DNA of 24,913 bases, taken from NCBI GenBank assembly GCA_001931905.2, contig MSJI02000017.1:1-24913 (forward strand), in the 5' to 3' direction. This document shows, piece after piece, positions 20,219 to 24,913 of the stretch (positions within the stretch are counted from its first letter, which is position 1; each line of letters opens with the position of its first letter). This stretch comes from Cladosporium sp. IMV 00045 (taxonomy: Eukaryota > Ascomycota > Dothideomycetes > Cladosporiales > Cladosporiaceae). A model generated the notes under the pieces. It saw only the letters and a program-made list of their open reading frames with translations. It was not told the origin of the DNA and did no database searches. A program made the position numbers and the translations under genes.

Positions 20219-20776
20219 TCGCATCAGGATACTTCATTCGGGAACGCGTTTGGACAGACAGTACAACCTGTACTCATACAATGTACTATGATGTTGCAAC
20301 TTCACTAGTAGGTTGAGCTCAATGCACATTTTGTTGATGGCAAAGACCTGAAGTTCCATGGCCACTTCTTCGCTGATTATGCTCAAAGCGTCCGCAGTGA
20401 AAGATGGCAAGGGCTGCACTAACCAATCACGACGTGAGTTTGGTTCAATGCCGACAGCAAGGCTTCTGATGCACTGTATCTTAACAAAGAAATGGCTTTT
20501 TGTGTCAAATCCATTCTGTGGCGGATGGTTTCTGAAACAGGAACATATTATGCAGACGCTTTGGTGAGGGTGAGTGGAGATGCAGGAGACGAAGCATACC
20601 ATTCATTCATTCATTCATTCAAACTGACACCTTATTTTCTTCTGTCAAACCCGCGATTGATTTCAGCACCGGCCGCACATAGTTCTCTCATGCTGGTTTG
20701 GTACGTCGATGAAAGACATTCCCCTCCCAATCCATTCTTGGAGAGACCGGTGGCTTCCGATTGCACCGTCCATTCA
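20219..20776. other. Intergenic region after MET8
   Basis: It lies between the convergent MET8 and third BTB locus. No gene is supported; it holds their 3' regions and a short ATTC microsatellite. Confidence 0.5.
20601..20620. repeat. ATTC tetranucleotide microsatellite, five units
   Basis: Five perfect ATTC units in a row. It is short and is the only clear simple repeat in the window. Confidence 0.85.
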
Positions 20777-21537
20777 TCAATCGCGCCTCGCACTTTTTGC
20801 TGGTCTGGCGCTGTAGCAACCGTTATCGGTGCCGTGGTGATGGTATTGACAGCTGCTGGCGCTTGGCCGTGTCGGGTCCAGGTGTACTGTGCTCTTCCTG
20901 ACGTCGATCAGGCGTTTCCCAAGGTCGCGCAAAAAGTCGACGTTCTTCTCATCGTTCAACCATTCGCTTTCGCCAAAGACATGCATGTCTACTAGCAGTC
21001 TTCGAAACGGGCATCCCTCCGGGGTGCCCTGGTATACGCACTCCACCATCCAAGCTTCCGGGTACAGGAGCTCGCCATTCTGGTCTGGAGTATCGACAGC
21101 ATGAATCAAAGCATCGATCAAGGCGTCCTTGAAGTGACCATCCTGTATTTTCTCGCCAAAGATGAAAGCCTTGATCAGGAGGCTGTGCTCAGCAATACTT
21201 TCGTTATAATCTTGGCCCGGTGAGTTGCGACTCGGAATGCTCTTGCTGTACAGCCATTGTGCGTACAGGTTGACGGTTGAAGGGCTGTCGTCGGGGAGGA
21301 CCACCCGGCGCTCCTAACCTTCTTTCCACTCTTTCTTCATAGCAGTGTCGAAGAAGACCGAATGCTTGCGGAGTAGGTTTTCGTGGACGTAGAACTCCTC
21401 TTCTTCCTCGCCCACTGCGAGTGTAACGACGCCACTTCTGAGACTCGAGCTGTGTCAGTTCATTGCAAGCTACGTAGCCTTAGGAGCCGAACATAATCTG
21501 TCTGGTCTTGCACCCACAGGCGTGGATCTCTTGGCAT
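20777..21537 (-). pseudogene. Third BTB/POZ gene, interrupted by an in-frame TAG
   Basis: On the minus strand the frame up to 21317 reads as a typical fungal BTB N-terminus: VVTLAVGEEEEEFYVHENLL, then RKHSVFFDTAMKKEWKEG. A TAG at 21316-21314 follows, and the same frame continues ERRVVLPDDSPSTVNLYAQW and a full C-terminal half to a stop at 20777. Families of this kind have a continuous KEG-x-E...LPDD segment there, so the stop replaces one residue, plausibly Gln (CAG to TAG). No intron of viable length removes it without also losing the LPDD block. The likely start is ATG 21537, joined by an intron whose donor I cannot fix (a gtgggt after MPRDPRL would be in phase with an acceptor at ctcag). 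It is a different BTB subfamily from the tandem pair at 8-10 kb. The alternatives are a sequencing error or readthrough. Confidence 0.7.
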
Positions 21538-22355
21538 CTTAAAATGGCGACAGGGAGTCGTCGAAGACTCGGCTCAATGAAGGATTTGTTGTTGTGTGTG
21601 GGAGGGAGTGAGCGGACCTCAGGAAGAGTAACAAGTTCAGAAAGAACCGAGCTCGGCGTGCTCGAGACTAGTGCGCAGTGAATGCTGGGAGAAGATCAGG
21701 AAGCGACGCAACCCGCTAGCAGGATCGCACCTGCTGCAGGAGTGCCGGCAATCATGTGGAAACAACGAAGGTCAACATCGATTTTTGCGGTTCGTAGAGG
21801 AAGATACCAAGGCTCCGTCATTATAGGGACGATATGAAGCGACGCCAAACCGCAAATAGCATCCATGTTACCGGCCTGCCTGGAATGTTCAATCTCACCT
21901 GCTCTCACTGGGTTCAAGAGCAGACCATATCGTCCGGCTCTCCGCGAGTGGTTTGTTCAACATGTTCCCGCGCAGTCTGTGACACATCATGGGAAGAGCA
22001 AAGATGCCGTTCGCATTGATTCAATAATGGGATGTGGAGTATACTTCGTGAGAGCATGTCGTGAAGTGAAGTCTGAGCATTGTCGACGTTTGCGTAGGGT
22101 TAGGGTTGAGGTTAAGCATCGCTTGACCTCACCTCACCTTGATCACCATTTCTGTCTGCTTCTATGATTCTGTTGTGTTATACGGTGCTGCCCAATATGG
22201 TTTCATCCAAAGATGGTAGTAGGGACCATTTTCCTCGAAGTACGAAACCATGTGTGTTTTCGATCATCAGTGCGCATGACTGCACAAACGTCGCGCTTCA
22301 ACTTCAGTTTCAACATCCAAACCAACAACTTGAACATTCAACACAATTGAGCAAT
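21538..22355. promoter_or_regulatory. Divergent intergenic region before METTL16-type gene
   Basis: No coding frame is supported over about 820 bp. It contains two telomere-type TTAGGG-like units (22096-22106) running directly into a strong 11-bp-stem hairpin (22107-22131). The last 60 bp before the ATG are CAAC/CAAA-rich, like a fungal 5' leader. Confidence 0.45.
22107..22131. repeat. Inverted repeat, 11-bp stem with 3-nt loop
   Basis: TGAGGTTAAGC, ATC, GCTTGACCTCA pair over eleven positions with a single G-T mismatch. It is preceded directly by GTAGGGTTAGGGT. It sits about 225 bp before the METTL16 ATG; whether it is transcribed is unknown. Confidence 0.6.
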
Positions 22356-23809
22356 ATGTCAACCACATCAAGCCCAAACCAACGACCATACTACAATGAA
22401 GACATCGACTTCACCGCGCTCGCAACGCAAGATGCAGAGTTCTCCAAACTCCTCGACTCCAACGGTGGGCGGATCGACTGGCAAGATCCTCTTGCAGTGC
22501 AGTACACCACCCTCTTCACATCACCAACATGTAAACAAAAAGTCCAACACTAATGCCCAATCCCAGACAGCTAACCCGCTCCCTCCTCTCCCGCGACTTC
22601 AACCTAACCCTCACCCTCCCACCCGACCGGCTCTGCCCACCCGTCCCCGTACGCTGGAACTACGTGCGCTGGCTGCAAGACCTCCTCGCCACCACCGACA
22701 CATCAACAACCTCTTTCGCCTCGCAAACCTTTAACCCCGTCCACCCCATCACAGGCCTCGACATCGGCGTCGGCGCCTCCTCCATCTACTCCCTCCTCGC
22801 CTGCGCCACCGCCCCAGCCTGGCGCATGCACGGCACCGACATCGACGCACACTCGCTCTCGCACGCGCGACGAAATGTCGAACGTAACGACCTCACTTCT
22901 CGCATAAGCCTGCACGCTACATGGCCCTCGGACCCTCTTATCCCCTTTGCCAAACTCGGCGTCGAAACCCTAGACTTCGTAATGTGCAACCCGCCCTTCT
23001 ACTCCTCGACCGAAGACATGGCGCGCGCATACGGCGGGAAAGCCATGCCTCCCTCCGCGGTGTGCACCGGCTCGAAGAACGAGATGATCACCGACGGCGG
23101 AGACGCGGGGTTCGTGGAACGCATTTTGGAGGAAAGTCTGCGCCTGCGCGGACGCGTGAGGTGGTATTCTTCCATGCTTGGAAGGCTGGCGAGCGTGCAG
23201 ATTCTGGTCGGTAAGTTGAAGGAGCACGGGGTGGGGAATTTTGCTGTGACGAATTTGAAGGCGGGGAGGAAGACGAGGAGGTGGGCGGTGGCGTGGAGTT
23301 TTGGCGATGCGAGGCCGAGTAATGAGGTGGTGAGGCATGGGGAGTTGGTGGTTGCTGTTATGCCGCCGGCGACGGAGTGGACGGTTCGGGTGGAGGGGGA
23401 GGGATGGGCGTTGGGGGAGAGGGTGGATGGGGTTTTGGCTGGGTTGGATTTGAAGTGGGAGTGGAGAGCGGACGAGCTCGTGGGAGTGGCGGTTGCGAGG
23501 GAGAATGTTTGGTCGAGGTCGGCGAGGAGAAAGAGGAAATTCCAGGAGATGAACAAGCAGGAGCAGGAAGCAGAGAAGGCTAAGCAAGGGAGAGGCGACG
23601 AAGGCTGCGAAGACGAGAACGGCAAAGAAAAAGAACCCGTCGCTCTCGCCGTCAGAATCACCTGCAGCTCAGGCCAAGTCGACATCCGCTGGCTACGCGG
23701 CGCGGATTTCCTGCTCTGGGAGAGTTTCTGCGGCATGCTCAAGCGCTCTCTGGGCGCGAGAGAGCAAGGAGGGACGGGTGGCAAGCAGCAAGTGATGGAA
23801 GAGAGGTGA
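22356..23809 (+). CDS. METTL16: METTL16-type U6 snRNA N6-adenine methyltransferase
   Basis: Two exons, 22356-22501 and 22567-23809, separated by a 65-nt intron (gtacac...tcccag with a ctaat branch site), give 462 residues. The splice restores RIDWQDPLAVQ-QLTRSLL, a hallmark of the family. METTL16 (fission yeast Mtl16) methylates the ACAGA-box adenosine of U6 snRNA with S-adenosylmethionine in the nucleus. Seen: the N-terminal YYNEDIDFTALA block, LCPPVPVRWNYVRWLQDLL, the SAM-binding GLDIGVGASSIYSLLA (about 112-127), the catalytic NPPF tetrad (190-193) in VMCNPPFYSSTEDM, and TGSKNEMIT with a following W/F-rich strand. The C-terminal part carries a basic cluster (RSARRKRKF) and a Lys/Glu-rich stretch, probably a nuclear signal and linker. 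It ends in a further folded-looking segment (VDIRWLRGADFLLWESF). The start is the first ATG before the conserved block. Confidence 0.92.
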
Positions 23810-24371
23810 ACACCGTGAGAGTTGGAAACCTGCGTTCAGCGACGACTGATGAGAAGACACAGCCAGCTGCCGTCACCACAACTTGGGTATGGAACTGGAG
23901 TAGGGAACGCAAGAAACCCACCGTACTAGTCACGAATGAAGCAAAACATAGATAATGAGGCAAGAAACGACTTCTGCAATTTCCTGGTTCTCTACTTGAC
24001 TCTCGAGTCTAATCCAACTACCTGTGTCCTGTAGACACATCCTCTCTCATATTACTAAGGATAGCTAAGCAAAGAGAAGAAAGACTGAAAGCAAAAAAAC
24101 CCAACAGAGACTGAAACGAACCCGACCGTCTGTCTTCAGCCTGGACGAAAAAGCAACGCGAACTCGATCGACGAATAAACATCCCGCAAAACAAAAAAAG
24201 CGCCGTAGTTGTTCTAATACAAAGATGTGTGTTTCTGTTTTTCTCCCAAGAAAACCCCGAACAAAACGAGAAAAGGTAACACAATACAAGACCCAATCCC
24301 CATTCACAGAGACCAAGCTAACGAAAAGAAAACAAAACCCCTACACTTTCAAATCTCACAGCGCAAGAGCC
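23810..24371. other. Convergent intergenic region, A/T-rich
   Basis: It lies between the 3' ends of the METTL16 gene and the chitin synthase. The plus strand is A-rich around 24060-24360 (T-rich on the chitin synthase strand), as expected for its 3' UTR. No gene is supported. Confidence 0.5.
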
Positions 24372-24913
24372 CTAAAGCTGCCCACTCAAAATCGCCTCCG
24401 TGGCACTGCCAATATACTGCCTCTTGCCATCCATGGGCACGCCGAAGCGCCTCTCTAGCTCGGCCTTGATACTCTTTTTTGTGACCGTCATGAGATCCGC
24501 CGTGCGCAGAATCTCCCTGATCTCCGCCAAAATCGCATCGTCGGACGGCAGCTCAATACCGCCCATGTCCATTTCGGAGGCGGAGTAGTTGCGCTGCGGG
24601 GCGCCGCCGTAGGCGTTTTCCGACGGCGCCAGAGACAGGCGCGAGCCGGAGTAGGGGATCGCGCCGGGGAGGCCGAGTTGCGACATGGGCCGGCTGGGTG
24701 GGTAGTTGTTGAGGTCGTACATGGAGGGCGCGGCGCCGGGGTGGATGGACTTGGTGGCGTAGCTGTAGCCGGAGACTTCGGAGCGGGTGTCGTCTGCGCC
24801 GCGGGAGGTTTGGGCTTCCCACAGCTCGGCTTGGTACTCCTCCCATTTCTTCTTGGGGATGGATTCCGGGTCGAATTTGCCTTCGTCCGAGAGCAGGACT
24901 TGCTTGCCGCCTT
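24372..24913 (-). CDS. Myosin-motor chitin synthase (class V/VII), C-terminal end, partial
   Basis: The frame enters from the right edge (first full codon at 24911) and ends at TAG 24374-24372, giving 179 C-terminal residues. It starts [20 protein letters not shown], followed by [14 protein letters not shown], a Ser/Pro/Tyr-rich linker, and a final DEK-C type helical domain (about the last 60 residues: [20 protein letters not shown], then [13 protein letters not shown]). A DEK-C domain at the very C-terminus is typical of large fungal chitin synthases that carry an N-terminal myosin motor (CsmA/CsmB type), which make wall chitin at hyphal tips. The catalytic and motor parts lie beyond the window. 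Class V versus VII cannot be told from this piece. Confidence 0.85.
   Translation of the reverse strand, partial: GGKQVLLSDEGKFDPESIPKKKWEEYQAELWEAQTSRGADDTRSEVSGYSYATKSIHPGAAPSMYDLNNYPPSRPMSQLGLPGAIPYSGSRLSLAPSENAYGGAPQRNYSASEMDMGGIELPSDDAILAEIREILRTADLMTVTKKSIKAELERRFGVPMDGKRQYIGSATEAILSGQL

Noticed and set aside
21280..21316. Short intron removing the BTB stop codon (gttagg...gacag)
   Set aside because: It would be only about 34 nt, below any other intron here, and would delete the conserved LPDD block.
22094..22106. Telomere end
   Set aside because: Only two TTAGGG-like units inside unique sequence with genes on both sides.
22999..23784. 261-codon frame antisense to the METTL16 gene
   Set aside because: Antisense to a conserved methyltransferase; composition is low-complexity Pro/Ser.

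Overview
The window looks like a gene-dense piece of a filamentous ascomycete nuclear genome, most likely a dothideomycete. This is inferred from the gene content (Kre6/Skn1 beta-glucan synthesis protein, class V/VII chitin synthase, secreted GH92 mannosidase, Met8, Pep7/Vac1, fungal BTB proteins). It is supported by very short spliceosomal introns (49-81 nt where I could place both ends by protein continuity), with gt(a/g)xgx donors and ctgac/ctaac-like branch points. I cannot name the species. There are no rRNA or tRNA genes, no CRISPR array and no intact mobile element.

Layout, left to right. 1-690: lower-GC segment with a cluster of nested palindromes, possibly a relic of a DNA element, followed by the leader of a SPO7 homologue (692-2044, +). 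2512-5086 (+): secreted GH92 alpha-mannosidase with one intron and an unusual G-rich low-complexity insertion. 5276-7309 (-): SANT-domain protein resembling the RNA polymerase I upstream activating factor subunit Rrn5. 8029-10202 (+): two tandem BTB/POZ genes that share an intron position; the first carries a Cys4 zinc-ribbon-like tail. 10203-12875: 2.7 kb with no supportable gene, probably the upstream region of KRE6/SKN1 (12876-15451, +). 15452-16817: gene-free. 16818-18995 (-): PEP7/VAC1 FYVE protein with four exons, including a 23-nt microexon. It is head-to-head with MET8 (19321-20218, +; three exons). 20777-21537 (-): a third BTB gene interrupted by an in-frame stop, most likely a pseudogene. 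22356-23809 (+): METTL16-type m6A RNA methyltransferase with one intron. 24372-24913 (-): C-terminal end of a myosin-motor chitin synthase, running off the right edge.

The genes do not form one pathway. Two concern the cell wall (KRE6/SKN1, chitin synthase), one secreted or wall mannan turnover (GH92), one lipid/nuclear membrane control (SPO7), one endosomal fusion (PEP7), one sulfur/siroheme metabolism (MET8), and two RNA or rRNA functions (METTL16, RRN5). I found no convincing new multi-gene system. The best leads are the microexon splitting the PEP7 zinc finger, the interrupted BTB gene, the BTB/zinc-ribbon fusion beside its simpler paralogue, an NPFxD sorting motif in the Kre6 tail, a G4-forming insertion inside the GH92 gene, and the palindrome cluster at the left edge.
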